Source: Nocardioides agri (lineage in GTDB: Bacteria; Actinomycetota; Actinomycetes; Propionibacteriales; Nocardioidaceae). From it: DNA of 64,000 bases. This document shows, piece after piece, positions 53,259 through 62,507 of the stretch. Position 1 is the first letter of the stretch. Every line of letters starts with the position of its first letter. The position numbers were made by a program, and so were the translations under genes. The stretch is taken from NCBI RefSeq assembly GCF_013778305.1, contig NZ_JACEIC010000002.1:248001-312000 (forward strand), written 5' to 3'. The notes beneath the pieces were generated by a model that saw only the letters and a program-made list of their open reading frames with translations, did not search any database and was not told the origin of the DNA.

Positions 53259-53963
53259 TCAGCGCGCGAGCCGGCAGCGCGCGAGGAACGCGTCGTCGGA
53301 CCGGGACTCGAGGAGCTCGACGAGGACGCCGTCGTGGGTGGTGCCGTAGCAGACAGCAGCGATGCCGCCGCTGGACTCGGTGACGCCGTGGTGCCACCGC
53401 ACGCCGGCGGCGAGCGACGAGCGCATGCCGGCGATGCCCGCGACGTCGAGGCAGAGGTGGTTGACGCCCAGGTCGACGGGCCTGGCGGGAGCGACGTCGG
53501 CTCCCCCGTCCACGACGACTTCGACCGGGCCGGGCACGGGCGGCAGGGGGTGCGCGTCAGGGTCGGCCACGCGCACGCGTACGCCGACCAGCCCGCGCGG
53601 TCCGTCGCCGGCCTCGACCAGTGACACCGGGGTCCCGTCCGGGCAGGTGACGCCGCCGGTGGCGGTGCCGGGCGGCACCGCCCACACCAGACCGGCGACA
53701 CCGGGGGCGCCCGCGGGCAGAGGCGCAGGGGTGGGCGAGGCGAAGGAGAACAGCTCCAGGAACGCCGCATCGGTCCGCAGGATCGACACGGACGCCGCCG
53801 TCCCGGCGGTGGCGAGCGACTCGTCGGCCGGCGCGGTGCCGACCGGCCACGAGAAGCAGTCGTGATCGACCGCCCCCAGCGAGCTCCAGAACGAGCGGGC
53901 GCGATCGAGGTCGGCCACGCTCACGCCGACGTGGTTGAGGGCGACGACGCGCGGCTCGGTCAC
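53259..53963 (-). CDS. VOC (glyoxalase/bleomycin resistance/dioxygenase) superfamily protein
   Basis: A 234-residue protein with two VOC modules. The first has LNHVGVSVADLDRARSFW and ELFSF; the second has LGVNHLCLDVAGIAGM and DGVLVELLE. The paired His/Glu positions are those used for divalent-metal binding in this family. The start is a GTG at 53963. Substrate is unknown; methylmalonyl-CoA epimerase-like or lyase-type roles are possible. Confidence 0.85.
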   Translation of the reverse strand: MTEPRVVALNHVGVSVADLDRARSFWSSLGAVDHDCFSWPVGTAPADESLATAGTAASVSILRTDAAFLELFSFASPTPAPLPAGAPGVAGLVWAVPPGTATGGVTCPDGTPVSLVEAGDGPRGLVGVRVRVADPDAHPLPPVPGPVEVVVDGGADVAPARPVDLGVNHLCLDVAGIAGMRSSLAAGVRWHHGVTESSGGIAAVCYGTTHDGVLVELLESRSDDAFLARCRLAR

Positions 53964-54147
53964 GGCGGCAACCTACCGTCGCCGGCGCGGCAACCGCAGA
54001 GCATCGGCACACGCGCGTGCGCCCGTGCTGACGGCACTGTCCGACTTCCACAGCCGCGGCGACGTCGTCGTCGGCCCGCCCTTCGTCCGGGGAAGTTAGC
54101 CCGAACGGGTGAACATGCGCCTACCCCGCGGGGGTACTGCATTCGCC

Positions 54148-54399
54148 ATGACCACCGTCTCGTACAACGCCCGGGAGCGTCGTGTCGTCATCGACGACGA
54201 CGGCTGGCCGGTCGACGCCGATCGCGTGGCCAGCGCGATCACCGCCTGCGGCGAGCCCGACCACCTCCTCGTCGTCGACCTCACCTACCTGCCCTCCGTC
54301 CCCGCAGCCATCAGCGACGCCGTCGACGCCGCGTGCCGGGAGCTCCAGGCCGGCGGCTGCCCGGTGCGGGTGTGGACGGCAGCCCCGGTGTCCGCCTGA
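54148..54399 (+). CDS. small STAS-like protein
   Basis: An 83-residue protein whose middle (HLLVVDLTYLPSVPAAISDA) and following helix and strand (CRELQAGGCPVRVWTAAP) resemble the anti-sigma-factor antagonist (STAS) fold. The usual phospho-serine position holds Val (LPSVPAAIS). The nearest sigma factor is at 61536, so a link is speculative. Confidence 0.6.
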   Translation: MTTVSYNARERRVVIDDDGWPVDADRVASAITACGEPDHLLVVDLTYLPSVPAAISDAVDAACRELQAGGCPVRVWTAAPVSA

Positions 54400-54400
54400 G

Positions 54401-55216
54401 TCAGGCGCGCACGTAGTCGCGGCCGCGACGTACGACGAGGCCGAGCTCCGCCATCTCGTCGAGCCAGCCACGCATCGGCCACTCGCCCCAGAGGTCGCAG
54501 TAGAGCCGCCCGTTGCGGAGGATGTCGTCGAGGTGCTCGACCGGCGGGCTGCTGACCGGGTGGTGCTGGTGGTAGGCCCGCGCAGAGCCCACCCAGCTGA
54601 GGCAGAGGCCGGCCGCGGCCACGCGCTGGCCGAAGTCGGTGTCCTCCCCGCCGTAGCCCACGTAGCGCTCGTCGAACCCGCCGGATCGGTGCCAGGCTTC
54701 GGCGGACAGCGCGTAGGACAGCGACCAGAAGAGTGCCGGGTCACCGCCGTGCTCGACCTCGCCGGGGGCCGGCGCCGGACGGGCGGGGTGGGGGTCGTCG
54801 AGGTCCGCCAATCGCTCCAGCGGGTAGCCGCCGGGTCCGGCGGGATCGAGGTAGGTGACCGGACCCGCCCACACGTGCCCCGGGTCCCCGCGAGCGACGT
54901 CGGCGTAGCCCGACACCAGACCGGGACCGGCCAGGCAGTCGACGTCGAGGCCGACCAGCACGTCGCAGCCGAGGTCGCACGCCAGGTCCATCCCCCAGTT
55001 GCGTGCCGCCGCCAGCGGCAGGCCACACGGGTCCACGTCGATCGGTACGACGTGCGGCCGCGGGTCGTCGCCGAGCACCGCCTCGAGGTCCGGGTCGCCC
55101 ATCGCGACGACGACGTAGACGTCAGGACGCCCGGGCGACCTGGCCAGCGTCTCCTGCTGGGCGCGCAGGTGCTCGTGCCGCCCGTGGGCGACGGTGACGA
55201 CGCCGACGCCGGTCAT
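54401..55216 (-). CDS. glycosyltransferase, GT2/galactosyltransferase-like
   Basis: A 271-residue GT-A-fold enzyme. The Asp-rich donor motif is LVGLDVDCLAGPGLVSGY, and the acceptor end is GYGGEDTDFGQRVAAAG, characteristic of GalT_2-type transferases. It ends a four-gene minus-strand glycosyltransferase cluster, its ATG overlapping the next gene's stop (ATGA). Confidence 0.87.
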   Translation of the reverse strand: MTGVGVVTVAHGRHEHLRAQQETLARSPGRPDVYVVVAMGDPDLEAVLGDDPRPHVVPIDVDPCGLPLAAARNWGMDLACDLGCDVLVGLDVDCLAGPGLVSGYADVARGDPGHVWAGPVTYLDPAGPGGYPLERLADLDDPHPARPAPAPGEVEHGGDPALFWSLSYALSAEAWHRSGGFDERYVGYGGEDTDFGQRVAAAGLCLSWVGSARAYHQHHPVSSPPVEHLDDILRNGRLYCDLWGEWPMRGWLDEMAELGLVVRRGRDYVRA

Positions 55217-56193
55217 CAGGCGGCCTCGGCCAGCACCTGGGCGAAGCGGCGCGCCGCACCGCCGTCGCACCAGCCCGCCCAGCCCGCACCGTCGAGCGTG
55301 GACGCCCGGTGGAGTCGCTCGCGCCAGCCGCCGGTCGGGAGGTCCTGCTCGACGAGCGCCGGCCAGCCGCCCTCACGCAGCGCCGCAGCGGTCACGTGCT
55401 GCTCGTCGTGCGGTCGGGGTCGCGGCACCACGACCGCCGGACGTCGCGCCGCGGCGACCTCGGCCAGGGCGTTCTGGCCGGCATGGGTCACGACCACGTC
55501 GGCGTCGAGGACCAGCTGGTGCGGTTCGGCACACCACGGCCCGGGCGGTCCGCAGACGAGCCACTCCCAGTCCGGTGCGGACCCGACGGCGCGGGCCAGC
55601 AGCGCGGGGTCCCACCCCTCGTCGCCGGCCCCGCCCAGCACCAGCACGCGCGGCGGCCCCGGTCGTCGCGCGCGCCCCAGCGCGACGGGGAACCGGGACA
55701 GGCCGCCCACCGCGCGCACCCGGGTCAGCACCGCCTGGTCGAGCCCCGGCAGGAGCGCGCCGGTGGCGGCGGCCGGCCAGGTCGCGACCAACCGCTCGGA
55801 GACGTCGAACCCCAGCCGGTGCGCGACGTCGTCGCGGCGGCCCGGCACCAGCACGGAGACGACCGGCACGCCGTGCAGCCGGGCCAGCAGGGCGACCTCC
55901 ACCGAGACGTCCGCGACCAGGAGCCGCGGCCGCTCCCGCTCGATCCAGTGCGACACCTGGTGCATGCGCCGCCGCAACCCGTCCTGGCCCAGCGGAGCCC
56001 AGTGCATCCGGCCTCCGGCAGACGGCTCGCCGCCACCGTGGTCGTCGCGGTCGAGCCGCACCCAGTCGCCGGCGTGACCGGCGGGCGGGTCGAGGGAGGA
56101 CAGCACCGTCACCGGCTCGTCGAGCTCGGCACCCACGGCCATCGCCCGGTGCAGGTGACCGCGCCCCTGGTGGTGCACGTACCAGCCGATCAC
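55216..56193 (-). CDS. glycosyltransferase, GT28/GT1-like
   Basis: A 325-residue GT-B protein. The N-terminal motif is GWYVHHQGRGHLHRA, and the C-terminal donor region has VLVLGGAGDEGWDP, then VVVTHAGQNALAEVAAARRP, the MurG-like H-x2-G-x4-E pattern. The GTG start at 56193 overlaps the upstream gene's stop (GTGA). Confidence 0.85.
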   Translation of the reverse strand: MIGWYVHHQGRGHLHRAMAVGAELDEPVTVLSSLDPPAGHAGDWVRLDRDDHGGGEPSAGGRMHWAPLGQDGLRRRMHQVSHWIERERPRLLVADVSVEVALLARLHGVPVVSVLVPGRRDDVAHRLGFDVSERLVATWPAAATGALLPGLDQAVLTRVRAVGGLSRFPVALGRARRPGPPRVLVLGGAGDEGWDPALLARAVGSAPDWEWLVCGPPGPWCAEPHQLVLDADVVVTHAGQNALAEVAAARRPAVVVPRPRPHDEQHVTAAALREGGWPALVEQDLPTGGWRERLHRASTLDGAGWAGWCDGGAARRFAQVLAEAA

Positions 56194-57257
56194 GCCGCGA
56201 CCTCGCCGCCCGCGAGCGCGAGGTAGCGGGCCTCGTACTCCTCGATCATCCGGGCGGCCGACAGCCGCTCCACCGCGTGCGCCCGGACCGTACGACGGTC
56301 GCGGCGGCGCGCGCGGTCGAGCGCGACCGCGAGCCCGTCGACGTCGCCCGGCATCGCGAGCGCGCCGACCTCGTCGTTGACCAGCTCCGGGAGCGCGCCC
56401 CGGGCGTAGGCCGCCACGGGCGTCCCGCACGACATCGCCTCCGCCGCGACCAGGCCGTAGGGCTCGTCCCACTCCGGCGTCACCACCGCGACCGCGGCCC
56501 GCCCGAGCAGGCGGGCCAGCGCCCGGTGGTCGAGATGGCCGACGTGCACGGCGTGCGGCCCGAGGCGGGGCGCGATCGCCTCCTCGAAGTACGCGTCGTC
56601 GGTCACCGGCCCGGCCAGCACGAGGGGCAGGCCGGCGACGCGGGCCGCGTCCATCGCGTCGTGCGGCGCCTTCTCGCGCACCAGGCGACCGGTCCACACC
56701 ACCGGGCCGCCGCCGGGACCCCACGGCCACGCATCGGTGTCGACGCCGTTGAGCACCGGCGCGCTCGTCACGACGTGCGCCCACGCCTGCGCCGTCCACC
56801 GGCTCACCGCCGTGAAGGCGGTCGCGCCCGGCGCCGCGAGGATCGCCGACTCCAGCCACGGGAGCGGCGGCGTGTGGAGGGTCGTGAGCATCGGCACGTC
56901 CAGCATCGGCGCCATCGCGACCGGGAGGTGGTGGAGGCTGTGGTTGTGGACGACGTCGTAGCGGGACGCGCCGCCGTCGGCCAGGCCGAGCATGAGTGAG
57001 AGGTAGGCGTGGTGCTCGGCCATCCACCGCTCGGGCGGTGCGTTGACGTCGCGGCCCGCGACCCGGCTCGAGCGGAACTCCACGGCCTCCAGGGAGGTCA
57101 CGCGGAGGGCGGGGTCCGACCCGGCCGCGGCGAAGAGCGAGACCTCGTGCCCCCGCGCGACCAACCCGCGGGCGAGCTGGTGCACCAGCGCCTCGAGGCC
57201 ACCCGCGAACGGCTCGGCGACCGGGTAGGCACTGGACGCGATCAGGCAGATGCGCAC
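56190..57257 (-). CDS. glycosyltransferase, GT4
   Basis: A 355-residue GT4 enzyme: FAGGLEALVHQLARGLVARG (nucleotide-proximal loop), VVWTGRLVREKAPHDAMDAA (R-x4-K donor site) and ExxGLVxxEA in EPYGLVAAEAMSCGTP. The GTG start at 57257 lies 4 nt after the preceding gene's stop. Acceptor unknown. Confidence 0.9.
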   Translation of the reverse strand: MRICLIASSAYPVAEPFAGGLEALVHQLARGLVARGHEVSLFAAAGSDPALRVTSLEAVEFRSSRVAGRDVNAPPERWMAEHHAYLSLMLGLADGGASRYDVVHNHSLHHLPVAMAPMLDVPMLTTLHTPPLPWLESAILAAPGATAFTAVSRWTAQAWAHVVTSAPVLNGVDTDAWPWGPGGGPVVWTGRLVREKAPHDAMDAARVAGLPLVLAGPVTDDAYFEEAIAPRLGPHAVHVGHLDHRALARLLGRAAVAVVTPEWDEPYGLVAAEAMSCGTPVAAYARGALPELVNDEVGALAMPGDVDGLAVALDRARRRDRRTVRAHAVERLSAARMIEEYEARYLALAGGEVAA

Positions 57258-57261
57258 GCCG

Positions 57262-58335
57262 TCACCTCAGGACCGACCGGTAGAGCGCGTCGTGTGCGTC
57301 GGCGACGGCCCGGCGCTGGGCACGACGCTCCTCGACGTCGGCACCGAGGCGCGGCCGCTCGTCGTACGCCGTACGGATGGCCGTCGCCAGCGAGTCGGCG
57401 TCGTAGGAGGACTCGTCGTGCCCGTAGGACAGCACCGGACCCTGCTCGGCGAAGAAGCCGCACGTCGGTGCGACGACCGTGGTGCCGAGGTCGCGACACG
57501 CCTCCAGCCACCCCGAGTGGGTGCCGAAGCGGTAGGGCAGCACCGACACGTCCAGGCTGCCGAGGTAGCGCCACAGCTCCTCGTCGGACAGGAAGTCGTG
57601 CACGTGCAGCTCGAGGTCGCCGGCGTCGGCGCGGGCGCGGAGGTATGCCGCGAGGTCGTCGTCGCGACGGGCACCGTCGTCGTCGAGCACGTCACGGTGC
57701 GCGTTCACCTGGAGGACGGCACCCGGGAGCCCGCGCACCGTCTCGACGAGCGTCGGCAGGATCGTCGCGGGGTCCATGCTCGGCCGGAGGCTCTTGACGT
57801 GCAGCCCGACCCGGAACAGCCGGGAGGCGTGCCGCTGGGCCTGGCGGTCCTGCGTGCCCGCCATCGTGGGCAGGTCGACCACGTGGGGGTGCGGGAGCAC
57901 CACCGTGTCGTCGCGCCCCCAGCGACGCTCGATCTCAGCGGCCGCACCGGGCGTCAGCGTCACGAGCGCGTCGGCGGCCGGCACCAGGACGTCGAGGTGG
58001 GCCTCGTGCGCGCCGGGGTCCTCGTGGTGCGGGTTCCGGAGGTCGTGCACGGTGAAGACGAAGGGCTTGCCGCGGCTGCGCAGCACGTCCACCAGGTCGG
58101 CGAGCCGATCGGGATCGCACGCGTCGAAGCCGAAGTGCAGGTGGAAGACGTCGAAGTCCGCGCGCGCCGCCCACTCCGGGTCGAGCATCACCGGAGGCCA
58201 CCACACCGCTCCCGCGGGGTGGGTCGGACGGCAGGGGTCGGGGTCGGGCAGCCGCTCCGGGCCCCCGCCCTGCTCGGGCGAGAGGTGCCGGACGTAGACG
58301 TGACCCGAGGGCACGGACGCGACGAGGGTGGACAC
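57262..58335 (-). CDS. glycosyltransferase, GT4-like
   Basis: Encodes a GT4-like enzyme. It has FDVFHLHFGFDACDPDRLAD and FVFTVHDLRNPHHEDPGAHE, then the C-terminal lobe PTCGFFAEQGPVLSYGHDES. The GTG at 58335 is the first usual start codon after the catalase stop. The open frame runs 14 codons further upstream (LRVAWLDPPRVPGG), which looks like a true first beta-strand of the family, so the annotated start may be too short. See findings. Confidence 0.8.
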   Translation of the reverse strand: MSTLVASVPSGHVYVRHLSPEQGGGPERLPDPDPCRPTHPAGAVWWPPVMLDPEWAARADFDVFHLHFGFDACDPDRLADLVDVLRSRGKPFVFTVHDLRNPHHEDPGAHEAHLDVLVPAADALVTLTPGAAAEIERRWGRDDTVVLPHPHVVDLPTMAGTQDRQAQRHASRLFRVGLHVKSLRPSMDPATILPTLVETVRGLPGAVLQVNAHRDVLDDDGARRDDDLAAYLRARADAGDLELHVHDFLSDEELWRYLGSLDVSVLPYRFGTHSGWLEACRDLGTTVVAPTCGFFAEQGPVLSYGHDESSYDADSLATAIRTAYDERPRLGADVEERRAQRRAVADAHDALYRSVLR

Positions 58336-58384
58336 GCCACCTGGTACCCGTGGCGGGTCCAGCCACGCGACCCGTAAGGGTGAG

Positions 58385-60631
58385 TCAGACCGCGAACCGC
58401 TCCCACACGCGGTGCAGCGCCATCTGCTCCTGCACCCGCCCGAGCACCTCGGGACCGCTCTCGCCGCGCACGATCCCCGGCGTCCCGGTGATGCCGGCGG
58501 CCTCGAGGGCCGACGGCCCAGCACCCCACGCGCCGATCACCTTCGCGTGCCGGAAGCACTCCTCGAGCAGCAGCACCACGCGAGGGTCGACGCTGGGGGT
58601 GTCGCCGGCGCCGGCCTTCTCGTCGCGCAGCGGCAGCGCGTCCGGCGCCGGCACCGGAGAGCCGGCGACGAGGACCGCGTCGAGCTCGACCGAGCGGACG
58701 GTCGCGAACGTGCGCTGCGCGACCAGCCCGTCTCCGACCTGCCCGCCGCGCGGAGCGATCACGAGCGGCACCATGCCGGCGGCGAAGATCGCCGTGCGCA
58801 CCTCGGCGACTCCCGCCAGGTCGCCGTCGGGGTCGACGACGATGCCGACCATCCGCCCGTCGGACGGCCACTCCTGGCCGACCTGTGAGAGGGCGGGGCT
58901 CGGCTCGGCGTCGACGAGCTCGAGCGTCGCGTCGGGCACCGGCAGGCCCAGCCCGGTGGCGACCTCGGCGCAGAGCCGCGCGTCGATGTTCGCGAGGCAC
59001 TGCAGCTGCCGCTCCTTGACCGCCTGCTCGTAGCACTTGCCGAGCTCGAACGTGTACGCCCGGATGATGTGCTGCTGCTCGACCGGCGACATGCTCAGCC
59101 AGAACTGCCGCACCTGGCTGTAGTGGTCGTCGTACGACGCCGGGTTGGCACGCACCTTGGTGCTCTCCGCGACCCGGACCGCCAGGTCCTCCATCGCCCG
59201 GGCGTCCCCCTCGACAGCAAAGGGGCAGCCGCCGTCGAGCGAGTTCGGCCTGTACGGCGCGGCGCCGACGTGCACCGCGTGCTGGTGGAAGCCGTCGCGC
59301 AGCATGTCGTTGACCGGCGCGTGCGGCCGGTTGATCGGGATCTGCGAGAAGTTGGGCCCGCCGAGCCGGGTCAGCTGGGTGTCGACGTAGGAGAAGAGCC
59401 GCGTCTGCAGGAGCGGGTCGTCGGTGACGTCGATGCCGGGCACCAGGTGCCCGACGTGGAACGCCACCTGCTCGGTCTCGGCGAAGAAGTTGGTCGGGTT
59501 GCCGGTGAGCACCATCATCCCGACCGGCTGCACGGCGGCGAGCTCCTCCGGGACGATCTTGGTCGGGTCGAGCAGGTCGATGCCCGCGAACATCTGGTCC
59601 GGCTCGTCCGGGAACACCTGCAGGCCCAGCTCCCAGGCCGGGTAGGCGCCGGCCTCGATCGCGTCGTAGAGGTCCCGGCGGTGGAAGTCGGGGTCGATGC
59701 CGCCGAGCAGCTGCGCCTCCTCCCACGTCAGCGAGTGCACCCCGAGTCGCGGCTTCCAGTGGAACTTCACCAGCGCGGTCTCCCCCGCGTCGTTCACGCA
59801 GCGGAAGGTGTGGACGCCGAAGCCCTCCATCATCCGGTAGGAGCGCGGGATGCCCCGGTCGGACATGTTCCACATCGTGTGGTGCTGGGCCTCGGTGTGC
59901 AGCGAGACGAAGTCCCAGAAGGTGTCGTGGGCGCTCTGCGCCTGCGGGATCTCCCTGTCCGGGTGCGGCTTGCCGGCGTGGATCACGTCGGGGAACTTGA
60001 TGCCGTCCTGGATGAAGAAGACCGGGATGTTGTTGCCGACCAGGTCGAAGGTGCCCTCGTCGGTGTAGAACTTCGTCGCGAAGCCGCGGGTGTCGCGCAC
60101 CGTGTCGGCCGACCCGCGGGAGCCCAGCACGGTCGAGAAGCGCACGAAGACCGGGGTCTCCTCGCCCTCCTGGAGGAAGGCGGCGCGGGTGACGGTGTCC
60201 GCCGTGCCGTAGCCGACGAAGACGCCGTGCGCCCCGGCCCCTCGCGCGTGCACGACGCGCTCGGGGATCCGCTCGTGGTCGAAGTGCGTGATCTTCTCGC
60301 GCAGGTGGTGGTCCTGGAGCAGCGTCGGACCGCGCTCCCCCGCCTTCAGCGAGTGGTCGGTGTCGCGGACTCGCGCGCCCTGCGAGGTCGTCAGCCACGC
60401 GTCCTGCTGGGCCCGGGCGTTCGCCGGCGCCCCGCTGTCGGCGCCGGTGGCGGTGAGGTTCGCGGGCTCGGCCTGGTCCGCCTTCGGCGGCAGCGGGTCT
60501 CGCGGTTCGGTGGGCTCGGCGACGGTCGGCGGCTCCGCGCCCGGTACGCCGGGGACGGCCGGCTCGGCCTTCGACGCCAGTCCGTTCACGACCTTGTCGA
60601 ACGTGTCCTGGGCAAGCTGCTTGAGGTCCAT
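58385..60631 (-). CDS. katE: catalase KatE, large-subunit HPII type
   Basis: A 748-residue monofunctional heme catalase. The catalytic His128 is in VVHARGAGAHG (same number as E. coli HPII), the Asn in NNIPVFFIQDG, and the proximal heme Tyr in RLFSYVDTQLTR. The C-terminal ~150 residues form the DJ-1/PfpI-like domain of large-subunit catalases (GMVPLVIAPRGGQ). An about 70-residue Pro/Ala-rich N-terminal tail is also typical. AGGAGAG precedes the ATG. It probably protects against peroxide; the peroxygenase at the window end would use the same peroxide. Confidence 0.93.
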   Translation of the reverse strand: MDLKQLAQDTFDKVVNGLASKAEPAVPGVPGAEPPTVAEPTEPRDPLPPKADQAEPANLTATGADSGAPANARAQQDAWLTTSQGARVRDTDHSLKAGERGPTLLQDHHLREKITHFDHERIPERVVHARGAGAHGVFVGYGTADTVTRAAFLQEGEETPVFVRFSTVLGSRGSADTVRDTRGFATKFYTDEGTFDLVGNNIPVFFIQDGIKFPDVIHAGKPHPDREIPQAQSAHDTFWDFVSLHTEAQHHTMWNMSDRGIPRSYRMMEGFGVHTFRCVNDAGETALVKFHWKPRLGVHSLTWEEAQLLGGIDPDFHRRDLYDAIEAGAYPAWELGLQVFPDEPDQMFAGIDLLDPTKIVPEELAAVQPVGMMVLTGNPTNFFAETEQVAFHVGHLVPGIDVTDDPLLQTRLFSYVDTQLTRLGGPNFSQIPINRPHAPVNDMLRDGFHQHAVHVGAAPYRPNSLDGGCPFAVEGDARAMEDLAVRVAESTKVRANPASYDDHYSQVRQFWLSMSPVEQQHIIRAYTFELGKCYEQAVKERQLQCLANIDARLCAEVATGLGLPVPDATLELVDAEPSPALSQVGQEWPSDGRMVGIVVDPDGDLAGVAEVRTAIFAAGMVPLVIAPRGGQVGDGLVAQRTFATVRSVELDAVLVAGSPVPAPDALPLRDEKAGAGDTPSVDPRVVLLLEECFRHAKVIGAWGAGPSALEAAGITGTPGIVRGESGPEVLGRVQEQMALHRVWERFAV

Positions 60632-60679
60632 GACTCTCCTGATCTGAGCGCTGGATGGATGGAGCAGGGATGGAGCAGG

Positions 60680-61474
60680 TCAGTGCTGGGGCTTGGTCAT
60701 CCGCGCGAGGATCGGTGCCGCGAGGGCGTCGGGCAGGTGGGTGCCGAGCTCGGCCTGGACGCGGTTCATGAAGGACCCGGCGACGACGCTCGCCTTGCCG
60801 GCCATCAGCGCCTCGTAGCCGTCGCGGGCCACGTCGTCGGCGTCGTCCTTGTCCTCCATCTGGCCGATCCGGGTGTCCTCCATGTCGGCCCGCGAGAAGA
60901 ACTCCGTGTCGGTCGGCCCCGGCATGAGCGACGTGACGGTCACCCCGGTGTCCCGCAGCTCGGTGCGGATGCCCTCGGCGAAGGAGTGCACGAACGCCTT
61001 CGAGGTGGCGTAGGTGGCGTGGTAGGGCCCGGGCGCGACAGCGGCGATCGACGACGTGATCAGCAGCCGCCCCTGCCCGGCGGCCACCATCTCCCGGGTC
61101 AGCAGCTTGGCGAGGTGGACCGTGGACCGGACGTTGAGGTCGACCAGCGCGAGGTCGTCCTCCAACGCCGTCTGGTCGAAGCGGCCGTTGACGCCGATGC
61201 CCGCGTTGAGCGCCGCGGCGTACGGCGTGCGGCCGGTGTCGCGCACGGCGTTCCACGCGGTCTGGACGCCGTCCGCGGTGGTCAGGTCCGCCTGCACGGC
61301 GATGGCCCGGCGACCACCCGCACCGAGCTCGGCCGCAGCACTGTGGATGCGGTCCTCGTCGGCGACCACGACGACGTCGAAGCCGTTGTCCACGAACTGC
61401 TGGGCGAGCGCGCGGCCGATCCCGGTGGAGGCCCCGGTGACGAAGGCGAGCGCGGTCTCCTGCTGCTGGTCCAT
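60680..61474 (-). CDS. short-chain dehydrogenase/reductase
   Basis: A 264-residue SDR with TGASTGIG (cofactor), LNAGIG, the Ser in ITSSIAAVAP and Tyr-Lys in YATSKAF. Gene order with a catalase and sigma factor suggests stress-related oxidoreduction; substrate unknown. Confidence 0.87.
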   Translation of the reverse strand: MDQQQETALAFVTGASTGIGRALAQQFVDNGFDVVVVADEDRIHSAAAELGAGGRRAIAVQADLTTADGVQTAWNAVRDTGRTPYAAALNAGIGVNGRFDQTALEDDLALVDLNVRSTVHLAKLLTREMVAAGQGRLLITSSIAAVAPGPYHATYATSKAFVHSFAEGIRTELRDTGVTVTSLMPGPTDTEFFSRADMEDTRIGQMEDKDDADDVARDGYEALMAGKASVVAGSFMNRVQAELGTHLPDALAAPILARMTKPQH

Positions 61475-61535
61475 GCGTCCAGGTATCCGTGCCCCGGACC
61501 GCCCAACCCCCCGTAGGGGTGGTGGGGTGGGCGAC

Positions 61536-62333
61536 CTACGCGGCCGGCACCAGCTCGTCGTGCAGCCGCTTGAGGATCTTCGCGAGCAACCGGGACACCT
61601 GCATCTGCGTCACGCCGATCTCGGCACCGATCTCTGCCTGCGTCTTCTCCTGGAAGAAGCGCAGCTCGACGATCCGCCGTTCCCGCTCGGTGAGCTTGGC
61701 CAGCACGGGCCGCAGCAGCAGGCGGGCCTCCGCGAGCTCGAAGCCGGTGTCCTGGAAGGGCAGGGTCGAGCCGATCGTGCTCTCGGCGCCGTCGTCGTGC
61801 GCGGGCACGTCGAGGGAGACCGGGGTGAAGCAGCCGACGGCGCCGAGGGCCTCGATCACGTGGTCGAGGTCCATCCCGAGGTGCTCGGCGATCTCGGTGG
61901 GGCGGGGTGCCCGACCCAGCTGCTGGTAGAGCTCGGCCTCGCAGGCGGTGATCTTGCCCTGCGTCTCCTGGATCGACCGCGTGGGCCGAACGGTCCACCC
62001 GTGGTCACGGAAGTAGCGACGCACCTCCCCCCGGATGGTGGGGATCGCGAAGCTGAGGAAGTCGTGGCCGCGCTCGGGGTCGAAGCCCTGGACCGCCTTG
62101 ACGAGACCGAGGTAGGCGACCTGCTCGATGTCCTCGTCCGGGATCCCCCGGTCGCGGAAGCGACGGGTGGCGTCCTTGGCCATCCGCAGGTTGAGCCGCA
62201 CCAGCTCGTCCTCGATCGCGGACCGCTGGGCGGCGTCGGTCGCCTCGGCTCGACGGCCGAAGAGAAGGGTGGTGCGTTCGCGGCGCTCCTCACGGGGAAC
62301 CGATACGGGGGTGGGGCGGTGAAGGTGGGGCAC
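61536..62333 (-). CDS. RNA polymerase sigma factor, SigF/SigB family
   Basis: A 265-residue group 3 sigma factor. Region 2 contains VRLNLRMAKDATRRFRDRGI, then EDIEQVAYLGLVKAVQGFDP, and region 4 is LTERERRIVELRFFQEKTQA followed by the HTH IGAEIGVTQMQVSRLLAKIL. The length and regions match SigF/SigB stress factors. The start is a GTG at 62333 with AGGAGG ten bases upstream. No anti-sigma factor is adjacent. Confidence 0.9.
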   Translation of the reverse strand: MPHLHRPTPVSVPREERRERTTLLFGRRAEATDAAQRSAIEDELVRLNLRMAKDATRRFRDRGIPDEDIEQVAYLGLVKAVQGFDPERGHDFLSFAIPTIRGEVRRYFRDHGWTVRPTRSIQETQGKITACEAELYQQLGRAPRPTEIAEHLGMDLDHVIEALGAVGCFTPVSLDVPAHDDGAESTIGSTLPFQDTGFELAEARLLLRPVLAKLTERERRIVELRFFQEKTQAEIGAEIGVTQMQVSRLLAKILKRLHDELVPAA

Positions 62334-62507
62334 GGGGGTTTCGCCTCCTGGTTACCGGACGCACTGCGGCCTGTTGCTGGACCGCTTCCAGTAACTGCCA
62401 CTCGTGGGTGTCCGCGAAACCACCCCAAGGGGGGAGTCGACCGGGCGTGTGAGACCGGGCCGACCGGATACCGGTGGGCCCCATCGCCGACCCGAGAGGA
62501 CCCGAAG

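Noticed and set aside
53002-53397. Longer frame for the 58-residue membrane protein (131 codons)
   Set aside because: The upstream part overlaps the VOC gene and lacks a ribosome-binding signal; ATG 53178 follows GGGAGGAG.
62423-62432. CCCCAAGGGG palindrome upstream of the Hrp1-like gene
   Set aside because: Does not contain the GGGAC half-site; common in GC-rich intergenic DNA.
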